Positions 55,928 to 64,000 of a stretch of 64,000 bases of DNA are shown here, piece after piece. The stretch comes from Psychromonas sp. CNPT3 (GTDB lineage: Bacteria; Pseudomonadota; Gammaproteobacteria; Enterobacterales; Psychromonadaceae). Position 1 is the first letter of the stretch. Every line of letters starts with the position of its first letter. A model generated the notes under the pieces. The model was not told the DNA's origin and ran no database searches. It was given only the letters and a program-made list of their open reading frames with translations. The stretch covers positions 1,321,883-1,385,882 of the forward strand of contig NC_020802.1 of assembly GCF_000153405.2 (NCBI RefSeq). Reading direction: 5' to 3'. The position numbers and the translations under genes are program-made.

Positions 55928-57610
55928 TTAATGCTCTTTGTTATTTTGCAAAGGATATTTAAGCTGCGCCCATAGTGCTAGTTTTTCACGGTAGATTTTA
56001 GCATTATGGCGAATATCCATGGGAAAAGATTTATGGATCAAAAATCGTGTAATACCTTGTGTGATTTGATGTTGCTGCGCTAGAGCCTGCAAGTCATTGA
56101 ATAGACTCTGGGTGTTTTTTAAAGAGGGATTTTGAAGTTCAACGCAGAGCAACGCTTCATTACTATCACCCACACGGATAGACACTAACGCACTGCGCTT
56201 GATCGTTATGTGTGTATTAAAAATGCGCTCACAAGGGATAGAAAAATAACATTTAGATTGGCCTTGGTAATGACTTTCTACACGGTGTGCTTTACGTCCA
56301 CACATCCACAGCATGCCTTCATCATCAAGATAACCTAAATCGCCCATACGGTGACGAATATCATTTTTATCTGGGATTTTTGCAAGTAAAGTTGCATTTT
56401 GGCGCTGATAATAAGCTCGGCTAACTTGTTTGCCTTGTACAACAATTTCGCCAATTTCATAGGGTGCTAAACATAAATTATCATGCCAATGATCTATTGG
56501 ATCTTCACTGATTTTAATGATGGCAAGCGTTGTATTTTTTATCGGTGAGCCTACACAGATACCTTTACCATTTTCGGTGCTCTTTTCTGTGGTTACTAAT
56601 TTATTGCTATTTATTTTTGTGATCGGTAAAGATTCTGTCGCGCCATAAGAGCTAATAATTTGCGTTTCTTTATTTAGAATACGAGAAAATTGTTGTATTG
56701 AGGAAATTGTTGCGGGCGCGCCCGCAGATATAACGCGTTTAAGGCTCGTTAATACAATATTTTGTTTGCAGCCAGCTTTGCCTAAACGTTCAATTAATGC
56801 GGGATTTGCAAATAAATTGGTACATTTATATTTGTTAATGGCAGCAAACAAATAATCGGGATTGGCTTTAATCGGTTTACTCGCATCCATTGCGGGAATA
56901 ATAGATGCCATGCCTAATGCGGGGCCAAATAAAGAAAATAGCGGGAAGGTCGCAAGGTCGCGTTCACCATGTTCAATGTGGTAATCATGACGTAGAATAT
57001 CTATCTGCGTTTCAAACATGCTATGGCTATAAACAACCCCTTTAGGGCTACCCGTGCTACCACTTGTAAAAAGGATCGCTGCCATCGCATGCTCATCTAA
57101 TGTTTGCATTTTAAAAGGCGCTGGCATCGGGTATTTTTTTAATAACGCCGTAATGCTTTGTATGCCAAAACAGGAAAAAGGAGACACACTAAAATAATGT
57201 TGGAGAGTGTTTTTTCCCCAACCAAATAACATCCGCGCAATATGTGCTTTGCTGATGCCAATAAAAGCGCTTGGGCAAGCTTCGATAAAGCATTGTTTTA
57301 GATTTTTTATGCCCATACCAGGATCGACTAAAATGGGGATCATTCCGGCTTTAAACAAAGCAAAAGTAATACTAAAAAAGTCTAAACTTGGGGTGACCAT
57401 TAAAACAACTTTATCACCGGGTTTTAAACCTTGCTGTGTTAATGCATAGGCTATTTGGTCGCTTTTTTTATGTAAAGTTGCAAAAGTTAGTTCTTGATAA
57501 GTGAGGCCTTTAACGCTTTTTTTTTGTACGGCAACCGCAAGATCATTGGGAAATTTTTTGGCCGCCAAGGTGAGGTGACGGCAAAGGTTTGCTTCTCTAA
57601 TTTTGTTCAT
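55928..57610 (-). CDS. oleC: OleC, beta-lactone synthetase
   Basis: An AMP-binding (ANL) enzyme that converts the OleD product to a beta-lactone. The 560-residue protein has the AMP-binding signature [18 protein letters not shown] (near 187-204) and [14 protein letters not shown]. The hinge region [26 protein letters not shown] follows. The C-terminal lysine domain is short and ends [14 protein letters not shown]. OleC resembles acyl-CoA synthetases but sits inside the ole operon, which decides the call. oleB ends 4 bases before its start. Confidence 0.94.
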   Translation of the reverse strand: MNKIREANLCRHLTLAAKKFPNDLAVAVQKKSVKGLTYQELTFATLHKKSDQIAYALTQQGLKPGDKVVLMVTPSLDFFSITFALFKAGMIPILVDPGMGIKNLKQCFIEACPSAFIGISKAHIARMLFGWGKNTLQHYFSVSPFSCFGIQSITALLKKYPMPAPFKMQTLDEHAMAAILFTSGSTGSPKGVVYSHSMFETQIDILRHDYHIEHGERDLATFPLFSLFGPALGMASIIPAMDASKPIKANPDYLFAAINKYKCTNLFANPALIERLGKAGCKQNIVLTSLKRVISAGAPATISSIQQFSRILNKETQIISSYGATESLPITKINSNKLVTTEKSTENGKGICVGSPIKNTTLAIIKISEDPIDHWHDNLCLAPYEIGEIVVQGKQVSRAYYQRQNATLLAKIPDKNDIRHRMGDLGYLDDEGMLWMCGRKAHRVESHYQGQSKCYFSIPCERIFNTHITIKRSALVSIRVGDSNEALLCVELQNPSLKNTQSLFNDLQALAQQHQITQGITRFLIHKSFPMDIRHNAKIYREKLALWAQLKYPLQNNKEH

Positions 57611-57613
57611 AAA

Positions 57614-58513
57614 TTATTTATTTTGTTTAATAAACTCTGTTATTAATGGAATAACTTCAGCGCTTGCATCCTCTAAAATATAATGCCCACAGTCCGTAAA
57701 TTCATTAACTTGTGCGTGTGGCATTTTTTCTTTCCACAGTGCTAAAAAGTGTGCATCAAAGACAAAATCTTGGCTACCCCAGCAAATAAGCGTAGGTGTG
57801 TCTTTAAACTGGCTTACACTGGCGCTGATTCTTGATACTAAAGCATAACTTTTATCACTTTCGCTCAAGGGAATGTCTTGAATAAAACGCAAGGTAGAAA
57901 TGCGGTTTTTCCAAGAATTAAAAGGCATCACATAGGCTTCTCTGACGTCTTTCGTCATGGGTTTACGTTTAACGCCAATGTATGAAGCAACGGCAGAAAA
58001 AGCATTTAAACCACGGACTAATAATGTACCTAAACATGTATTTCGGCAAATATACAGTGCGAGAGGTAGTTTTTTAGTGCTTGGAAGATGGAAGGCACTG
58101 GTATTTAAAATCACTAAACGTTTAATGCGATCTGGATGACGCTCCGCATAACCCATTCCAATCATTCCGCCCCAATCATGTACAACCAGGGTAATATTTT
58201 CATTAATATTAAGTGAGTCAAGTAACGCCTCTAAATCATCAATGCGGCTCTTTAAGCAGTAATCATAATCATCATCACCGGGTTTCGATGAGAAACCACA
58301 ACCGATATGATCGGGAACAATACATTGATTTTCATGGCGTAATGCTTGTACTAAGTTACGATAATAAAAAGACCAACTAGGATTGCCATGGATCATGACG
58401 ACAGGCTCTCCCTGTCCTTCATTCACATAATGATACTTTTGTCCGTTGCGCTCTAAATAATTACGCTGAAAGGGAAATAAACTATCTATATTGTTATGCA
58501 TATTCATTACCAT
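57614..58513 (-). CDS. oleB: OleB, beta-lactone decarboxylase
   Basis: An alpha/beta hydrolase of the haloalkane-dehalogenase group that decarboxylates the OleC beta-lactone to the cis-olefin. The 299 residues include the oxyanion region MIHGNPSWSFYYRNLV, the nucleophile Asp113 in VVHDWGGMIGMGYAERHP, and the catalytic His in DCGHYILEDA. ATG 58513 lies 5 bases after AGGA and overlaps the oleA stop by 7 bases; ATG 58507 (TAATG overlap) is an alternative. Separate oleB and oleC rather than an OleBC fusion is as in Shewanella and relatives. Confidence 0.93.
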   Translation of the reverse strand: MVMNMHNNIDSLFPFQRNYLERNGQKYHYVNEGQGEPVVMIHGNPSWSFYYRNLVQALRHENQCIVPDHIGCGFSSKPGDDDYDYCLKSRIDDLEALLDSLNINENITLVVHDWGGMIGMGYAERHPDRIKRLVILNTSAFHLPSTKKLPLALYICRNTCLGTLLVRGLNAFSAVASYIGVKRKPMTKDVREAYVMPFNSWKNRISTLRFIQDIPLSESDKSYALVSRISASVSQFKDTPTLICWGSQDFVFDAHFLALWKEKMPHAQVNEFTDCGHYILEDASAEVIPLITEFIKQNK

Positions 58514-59556
58514 TTTAATCCTAACATCATGCAGTTAAGACCACTGCCTATTCCTAAGAAACTGACGTTGTCACCTTTTTTCAAAAAACCTTGCTCATTC
58601 GCAATAGCTGCCGTAATAGGTAAAGAAACCGTACCCATATTGCCGAGATAAGGAAATGTAGGGAACTCTTTACTTTCAGGTATTTGTAAGGTGCTTAACA
58701 CTTGTTTTTGATTAGATGAGCCAACTTGATGACAAATTACCTTATCGACATCGTCTATTGTCCAATCGCGTTGTTGTAAAAAATGTTGCCATGTTTCATT
58801 GGCAAGTTTAACGCCTTCTTTAAGTAAAGGTACTGCGTTGGTGCGCATAAACTCTTGCTGTAATTTAAGCCCTATTTTTTGGACTCCCCACTGACAAAGA
58901 TCATGATGCTCAGGAGCACTTAAATGACTTGCACCTAATAGTTGGTGTTGGCATTGATTTTTTAATTGGAAACTGCCATCGGTTAACAGAACGGCTGTTG
59001 CACCGGAGCCTCCGGTTAACGTTGCCAAAGATTGTGCAAAGTTTTGAATACTTGGATTTTTAAGCATGCTATCGATAGTGATATCTACGATGTGTCGAGC
59101 TGATTCGCATGAGACAACTAAGCCTGCTTTTATTTGGCCTAATTCTATGCGATTGGCAATATCTAAAATACCTGATAAAACACCTAAACATGCATTGCTA
59201 ATATCGTAAATAGCGGTACTACGATTAACGCCTAATGCAGATGCGATGCGGCAAGCGGTCGCGGGTTCGTGTTGGTCCCGACATACGCCGGTATAGACAA
59301 CTGCGCCGATGTCATTAATATCAATGCCTGTTTCGACCATGCTTTTTTTCGCCGCCATAATGGCGCCATCAGATAAACGATGATCTTCAGGCCACCAACG
59401 ACGCTCGATAATGCCAGTTAATGCCGCTAATTGTCCCATTGGAATATGTAATTTTTTATACAGGGGGGCAAGGCGTGATTCTAATTCACTACTTTTAATA
59501 ACGGTAGGTGCTAACTCATAAGCTAGGCTATTGATAAAAACGCGGGAATATTTCAT
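58507..59556 (-). CDS. oleA: OleA, head-to-head fatty acyl condensing thiolase
   Basis: Thiolase-superfamily enzyme that joins two fatty acyl-CoA units to a beta-keto acid, the first committed step to long-chain olefins. The 349-residue protein shows FabH-like motifs: active-site Cys123 in ISNACLGVLSG, Glu97 in CRDQHEPAT and VICHQVGSSNQKQ with the catalytic His. PYLGNMGTVSLPIT carries the Asn and FLGIGSGLNCMML is the C-terminal signature. It is the first gene of oleABCD. No clear ribosome site precedes ATG 59556, so the exact start is less certain. Confidence 0.94.
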   Translation of the reverse strand: MKYSRVFINSLAYELAPTVIKSSELESRLAPLYKKLHIPMGQLAALTGIIERRWWPEDHRLSDGAIMAAKKSMVETGIDINDIGAVVYTGVCRDQHEPATACRIASALGVNRSTAIYDISNACLGVLSGILDIANRIELGQIKAGLVVSCESARHIVDITIDSMLKNPSIQNFAQSLATLTGGSGATAVLLTDGSFQLKNQCQHQLLGASHLSAPEHHDLCQWGVQKIGLKLQQEFMRTNAVPLLKEGVKLANETWQHFLQQRDWTIDDVDKVICHQVGSSNQKQVLSTLQIPESKEFPTFPYLGNMGTVSLPITAAIANEQGFLKKGDNVSFLGIGSGLNCMMLGLKW

Positions 59557-59652
59557 TAAGCAATTCTGTTTCTCATCTGTAACACATAAAAAGAGTAAAC
59601 ATTATGCGTTTGCTCTAAATCGAGTGCGTAGACTAACGCAATTATCTGTTTT

Positions 59653-59686
59653 AAAAAAGAGTTAAGCGAAAAGAATACTCTTTTTT
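59653..59686. terminator. A/T-rich hairpin between mnmC and oleA
   Basis: AAAAAAGAGT pairs with ACTCTTTTTT around a 14-base loop. It is a weak, A-T-rich stem; it could end mnmC transcription on the minus strand before the oleA promoter region. Confidence 0.4.
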
Positions 59687-59711
59687 GCCGGGCCATTACC
59701 GTGAAACCACA

Positions 59712-61736
59712 TCAATTGTTTGTTTTTTGTTCATTTTTTAGTTTCTTACCTTTTCGTAAATAGCTTAGCCATTGTCGATCAATTTGCATTGATTCTAGTA
59801 TTTTTAGGCTTAAAGGCAAAGGCTCTGCATTAATTTGGCTTGCTAGTAGTTCACTTAATATTGGCGCACTGACTAGGCCTCTTGATCCTAACCCACTTAA
59901 AATAAACAAATTTTCATGTGGTTTGGCACTTTTTATTTTATGATCTTGTGCTTTGTTTTCATTTAGTTCACGTGTTAATGAATAATTTGCAATACTACCA
60001 ACATAAGGGAAATGATCGCGAGTTGTGCAACGTATTCCCACATGTGCCTCTTTATGATCAATATTAATCGCTTTTATCCAGGATTTTTGACGCAGTGATT
60101 TTTCCAATTTTTTCTTGTTTTCTTGTTGCTCTGAAGCCATAAAATTTACATTGTTTTGATGGCGTTTAAAGGTGGCTCCCATGCAATGTTTTTGCCCATT
60201 AGCAGGGGTTAGGTAGCCCGCATGGCAGAGTGTTACGCGTAGGTTTTTTAATTTTTCTGTTGGGTCAATATGGGTGACTTGGCCTCGAGCTGCTGAAAAG
60301 GGTAAAGCAAAGCATTGTTTAAAATCGAGAGTTTGCATGGCGCAAGCTAAAATAAGCAAAGGATGGCTCGTTGTTTTATGAGTAAAGTGTAATTGCCAAC
60401 TATTATCTTTTTTTGTGAAGGATTGTAATTTATGTTGTAGCTTGATGGTCACATTACCCTGCGAGCATGCTTGTTTAAAAATAGCATTTACCAATTGCTT
60501 GGGGCTAAGCCAGCCCCCTAACGGGTAGAAAAGGGCGTCTTGATCAATCTTTAATGCTGCAATGTTATTGGTTTTTTTTGCATCTACGTAGTGTACTAAT
60601 TCTTCTGGTAAGTTGGCATTACGTATTTTTTCTAACTTGGTGCTTGCTTGCTTATCATAATAGAGTTGTAACAATCCGTTAAAATCATGATCTATTGGGT
60701 TGTTTTTATGAATATTCTCAACGTAATTACGCGCATATAAAAAGGCATTAGAAAATAACTGACTCAAAGAGTTGTGGCTGTGATTTAATAAAGGATAAAG
60801 TGCCCCTTGAGCATTACCTGATGCGCCACACCCTAACGTTTCATCTTGGCAATATAAGGTGACATGATAGCCTCGACGAACGAGAGCTAGCGTTAAACAT
60901 GCACTACTAATTCCCCCTCCAACAATAGCGACCTCTTTTTTATCTATTTGTGCATTTACGTGCCAAGCGGGGTGTTGGTTCGATGTTAAAGAGGGACGTT
61001 GATATTCACCAATGAGCATCTCTCTCTTTTTTCCATAACCTTTGCGTTTACGCATTATAAAGCCCGCATCTTGTAAGGATCTACGTACAAAACCTGCAGC
61101 GGTAAATGTTGCTAATGTCGCTTTATCTTTACAACTATTGGCAATAAGATGAAACAGTTCACTGTCCCACATATCTGGATTTTTAAGAGGCGAAAACCCA
61201 TCTAGATACCAGCAATCAAAGAGTCCCGAAGGTGCAATGCAAAGCGTTGGCAATTGAGATTTAACATCGCCGAGCCAAAGATCTAAGGTAATATTTTTAA
61301 AATGAATACGATGGCAACCGGATAAAGCGAGTGGATATTGTTTTATTAAAGGTTGAATAAAGTCAGATAAGGTTGGCCAGCGTTGTAGTGCTTTAGTGAG
61401 ATCGGATTTGCTTAGTGGATACTTTTCAAAGCTACTAAAAAAGAGGTGTTTTAAAGGCGATTTTGGATTTTTGTCTAAAAATGTTTGAAAATAAAGACAA
61501 CTGATAAGGAAGTTTAAACCACTACCAAAGCCGGTTTCTGCAATACAAAAGTGGCTTTGCGTGGATATTTCCCAGCGCGATATTAAATCATTACCCTGTA
61601 AAAAAACGTAAGTAGACTCGTCAATTCCTTGATCAGTGTTAAAATATACGTCATCAAAGTGAGGTGAAAAGGGCTCTTGCTGATCAGACCAGTGGATTTG
61701 AGCATGCTTAATTAGTGTGTTTTTGCCTTCAGACAA
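59712..61736 (-). CDS. mnmC: tRNA 5-methylaminomethyl-2-thiouridine biosynthesis bifunctional protein MnmC
   Basis: Bifunctional enzyme finishing the mnm5s2U34 modification of tRNA. The 674 residues are in two parts. The N-terminal methyltransferase is about 1-255 ([38 protein letters not shown]). The C-terminal FAD-dependent oxidoreductase starts at about 265 with [28 protein letters not shown] and has [22 protein letters not shown] near the end. E. coli MnmC is 668. Divergent from fabB, as in E. coli. Confidence 0.95.
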   Translation of the reverse strand: MSEGKNTLIKHAQIHWSDQQEPFSPHFDDVYFNTDQGIDESTYVFLQGNDLISRWEISTQSHFCIAETGFGSGLNFLISCLYFQTFLDKNPKSPLKHLFFSSFEKYPLSKSDLTKALQRWPTLSDFIQPLIKQYPLALSGCHRIHFKNITLDLWLGDVKSQLPTLCIAPSGLFDCWYLDGFSPLKNPDMWDSELFHLIANSCKDKATLATFTAAGFVRRSLQDAGFIMRKRKGYGKKREMLIGEYQRPSLTSNQHPAWHVNAQIDKKEVAIVGGGISSACLTLALVRRGYHVTLYCQDETLGCGASGNAQGALYPLLNHSHNSLSQLFSNAFLYARNYVENIHKNNPIDHDFNGLLQLYYDKQASTKLEKIRNANLPEELVHYVDAKKTNNIAALKIDQDALFYPLGGWLSPKQLVNAIFKQACSQGNVTIKLQHKLQSFTKKDNSWQLHFTHKTTSHPLLILACAMQTLDFKQCFALPFSAARGQVTHIDPTEKLKNLRVTLCHAGYLTPANGQKHCMGATFKRHQNNVNFMASEQQENKKKLEKSLRQKSWIKAINIDHKEAHVGIRCTTRDHFPYVGSIANYSLTRELNENKAQDHKIKSAKPHENLFILSGLGSRGLVSAPILSELLASQINAEPLPLSLKILESMQIDRQWLSYLRKGKKLKNEQKTNN

Positions 61737-61847
61737 GATATATTTCCTATTCTATGCGATGATATTTTTATATTTGAAATCAATGAGCTTGAATGTAATT
61801 ATTTTAGCCATTGTATGACTAGTTCCCCAAGCAATAAAGGTTTAATG

Positions 61848-63065
61848 ATGAAAAGAGCAGTAATAACAGGTATGGGTATTGTTTCTAGTATTGGTAACAA
61901 TAAAGAAGAAGTTTTAGCTTCCCTTAAAAGTGGTCAATCTGGCATTACATTTTCTGAGCAATTTGCTGAGATGAAAATGCGTAGCCAAGTTTGGGGCGCG
62001 GTTGATATTGTGCCTAAAGATCATATCGATCGTAAAGCGTTGCGTTTTATGGGCGATGCTGCTGCATATACTTATATTGCAATGCAACAAGCGATTGATG
62101 ATGCGGGTTTGACTGACGATCAAGTATCTAATGAGCGAACGGGTATCGTGGCAGGATCAGGTGGGGCATCTTCGCTTAACCAAGTTGCAGCTGCTGAAAT
62201 CATGAAAACAAAAGGCGTACGCCGAGTGGGCCCTTATATGGTGCCTCGCACGATGGCGAGCACAACCTCTGCTTGTTTAGCGACACCTTTTAAAATTAAA
62301 GGCATCAACTATTCAATGAGCAGTGCATGTGCAACCAGTGCGCATTGTATTGGTCACGCATGGGAACAAATCCAACTTGGAAAACAAGATATTGTTTTTG
62401 CCGGTGGCGGTGAAGAACTAGATTGGACAATGGCCTGTGAGTTTGATGCAATGGGTGCATTATCAAGTAAATACAACGACACACCAGAAAAAGCATCACG
62501 TACTTATGATGCTGCACGCGATGGTTTTGTTATCGCTGGTGGTGGCGGTATGGTTGTTGTTGAAGAATTAGAGCATGCACTTGCACGTGGTGCAAAAATC
62601 TATGCTGAAATCGTTGGCTATGGCGCAACCTCTGATGGTTATGACATGGTTGCACCCTCTGGTGAAGGTGCTGTTCGCTGTATGCGTCAGGCATTAGCGA
62701 CAGTCGATGGTAAAGTTGATTACTTAAATACGCATGGTACATCAACACCCGTTGGTGATACTAAAGAGCTCGGCGCTATTAATGAAGTGTTTGGTTTAGA
62801 TGCACCTAAAATCAGTGCAACAAAATCACAAACTGGCCATTCTTTAGGTGCTGCGGGTGTACATGAAGCCATTTTCTCAATGATCATGATGGAGCATAAC
62901 TTTATATCCCCATCAATTAACATTGATGTATTGGATGAATTAGCGGTTAATTTACCCATTGTGAAAAATAAATCGATTGAAGCAAAACTCAATATAGTGA
63001 TGTCGAATAGTTTTGGTTTCGGTGGAACAAACGCAACTTTAGTGTTTAAACGCTTTACTAAATAA
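61848..63065 (+). CDS. fabB: 3-oxoacyl-[ACP] synthase I
   Basis: FabB elongates acyl-ACP and is needed for unsaturated fatty acid synthesis. The 405-residue protein (E. coli 406) is nearly identical in motifs: [18 protein letters not shown] start, catalytic Cys161 in [10 protein letters not shown], His in [12 protein letters not shown], His in [15 protein letters not shown] and the ending [17 protein letters not shown] start at ATG 61848, with AAAGG 6-10 bases upstream; the frame is open to an ATG at 61815 but those residues are not conserved. An intrinsic terminator follows. Confidence 0.96.
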   Translation: MKRAVITGMGIVSSIGNNKEEVLASLKSGQSGITFSEQFAEMKMRSQVWGAVDIVPKDHIDRKALRFMGDAAAYTYIAMQQAIDDAGLTDDQVSNERTGIVAGSGGASSLNQVAAAEIMKTKGVRRVGPYMVPRTMASTTSACLATPFKIKGINYSMSSACATSAHCIGHAWEQIQLGKQDIVFAGGGEELDWTMACEFDAMGALSSKYNDTPEKASRTYDAARDGFVIAGGGGMVVVEELEHALARGAKIYAEIVGYGATSDGYDMVAPSGEGAVRCMRQALATVDGKVDYLNTHGTSTPVGDTKELGAINEVFGLDAPKISATKSQTGHSLGAAGVHEAIFSMIMMEHNFISPSINIDVLDELAVNLPIVKNKSIEAKLNIVMSNSFGFGGTNATLVFKRFTK

Positions 63066-63090
63066 AGTGTTTGTTAGAGTTGGAAAAATA

Positions 63091-63111
63091 AGGAGCTTAA
63101 GGCTCCTTTTT
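63091..63111 (+). terminator. Intrinsic terminator after fabB
   Basis: AGGAGC and GCTCCT around a TTAAG loop, followed by TTTTTA. It lies 25 bases after the fabB stop. Confidence 0.85.
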
Positions 63112-63139
63112 AGGTTTTAATCGTATTGGAGATGTCTCG

Positions 63140-64000
63140 GTGAATATTTATATTGATGAAAATATTCCTTATGCGCGTGATTTTTTTTCAGATCATGGTA
63201 ATTTACATTTTTTCTCAGGAAGAGATGTGTGTGCAGAGCAATTAAAGAATGCTGATATTTTATTAGTGCGCTCTATTACGCAAGTTAATGAAGCATTATT
63301 ACATCTCAATACGTGTTTACAATTTGTGGGTACAGCAACTATTGGCACCGACCATATTGATTTAAGTTATTTACAATCAAGAAAAATAAGGTTTAGTAGT
63401 GCGCCAGGTTGCAACAAAGTATCTGTGGCTGAATATATATTGAGCAGTTTATTTGTATTAGCAGAGCAACAACAATTTGAACTTGCCGATAAAAGTGTGG
63501 CGATTGTTGGGGCGGGTAATACCGGTAGCGCTGTTTATCAGCGGCTTAATGCTTTAGGGCTTCGCTGTAAATTATATGATCCTCCTTTAGAAGTGGCGGG
63601 AGACACTCGCAAATTTTGTGGTTTTGATGAGGTATTAAAGGCGGATATCATCAGCTTGCATGTACCTAAAATCAAAGAGGGTAAGTTCCCTACCTTGCAT
63701 ATGTTTGATCGCCGCGTGTTGCAAAAACTAAATACAAAACAAATATTGTTAAATGCATCCCGCGGTGAAATTATCGACAATGATGCGTTACTTACTTTAG
63801 CTAAAAAAGGACTGATGCCAACATTGGTGTTAGATGTCTGGGAAAATGAGCCAAAAATTAATAAAGCATTATTAAATTATGTACAAATTGCCACACCACA
63901 CATAGCAGGTTATAGTTTAGATGGTAAAGCGCGTGGAACCGAAATGTTATATCAGGCTTTTTGTCAGCATTTTTCGTTAATAGTTCAACATTGTGCCTCG
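63140..64000 (+). CDS. pdxB: Erythronate-4-phosphate dehydrogenase PdxB (3' truncated by window edge)
   Basis: PdxB oxidises 4-phosphoerythronate in vitamin B6 synthesis. The frame begins at GTG 63140 (GGAG 8 bases upstream) and stays open to the window end, 287 codons; full E. coli PdxB is 378. The protein begins VNIYIDENIPYARDFFSDHG and has GTATIGTDHIDLSYL and APGCNKVSVAEYI. A Rossmann NAD-binding motif follows (VAIVGAGNTGSAVYQRL), then LNASRGEIIDNDALL and the HIAGYSLDGKARG histidine. It lies downstream of fabB with a terminator between. Position and sequence make the call firm. Confidence 0.93.
   Translation, partial: MNIYIDENIPYARDFFSDHGNLHFFSGRDVCAEQLKNADILLVRSITQVNEALLHLNTCLQFVGTATIGTDHIDLSYLQSRKIRFSSAPGCNKVSVAEYILSSLFVLAEQQQFELADKSVAIVGAGNTGSAVYQRLNALGLRCKLYDPPLEVAGDTRKFCGFDEVLKADIISLHVPKIKEGKFPTLHMFDRRVLQKLNTKQILLNASRGEIIDNDALLTLAKKGLMPTLVLDVWENEPKINKALLNYVQIATPHIAGYSLDGKARGTEMLYQAFCQHFSLIVQHCAS

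Overview
The window looks like chromosome of a marine, AT-rich gammaproteobacterium of the Psychromonas/Alteromonadales type. This rests on protein resemblance to that group and to Vibrionaceae, an E. coli-like core gene complement, a complete oleABCD olefin pathway beside fabB/mnmC, and a DUF3581 gene. No rRNA, phage, transposase or CRISPR was seen. The genus is an inference.

Layout. 1-4100: housekeeping genes ftsK (3' end), lolA, rarA, crcB and serS. 4129-4826: sulA behind a perfect LexA box, with a small unknown gene downstream. 4937-15452: a compact seven-gene, one-strand block that is the most unusual coding region here. In transcription order it holds a Ycf46-like AAA+ ATPase, a large SF1 (Upf1/DNA2-like) helicase, two large proteins with possible degenerate PLD-like segments, a DUF2997 protein, a DUF1257/Ycf35-like protein and a NrdG-like radical-SAM protein. 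It combines the cyanobacterial/plastid Ycf46-DUF2997-DUF1257 trio with nucleic-acid enzymes and an Fe-S protein; its function is unknown and a conflict or stress role is only a hypothesis.

15796-20766: purT, rdgC, a Nif3-family gene and gsk. 21066-21578: five tRNAs (Pro, Arg, His, Leu, Pro). The last tRNA-Pro runs straight into about 14 tandem copies of a 117-bp unit (21579-23222). Each unit carries a promoter-like element, a degenerate copy of the tRNA-Pro 3' end and an intrinsic terminator, so each could be a small-RNA cassette.

23443-34467: sugar catabolism. galETKM lies behind a GalR-type operator, and rbsDACBKR (ribose transport, kinase, LacI repressor) lies behind a 28-bp perfect palindrome. 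34499-39575: MFS exporter, yegD, then recX-radA behind a second perfect LexA box. 39685-48237: DUF3581 gene, yhhQ with a candidate preQ1 riboswitch, an M18 aminopeptidase, a diguanylate cyclase, a DnaJ homologue without its zinc finger, a DMT permease, a DsbA-fold protein, an M14 peptidase and an unknown gene. 48367-54821: DUF748 (AsmA-like) protein, YebC/YeeN, FapA/DUF342 and YgjP.

54844-63065: oleD, oleC, oleB and oleA (head-to-head condensation of fatty acyl chains to long-chain olefins), mnmC, and divergently fabB. pdxB runs off the right edge. Physiologically the window joins DNA repair under SOS control (sulA, recX-radA, plus rdgC and rarA), galactose and ribose use, and membrane-lipid and olefin synthesis.
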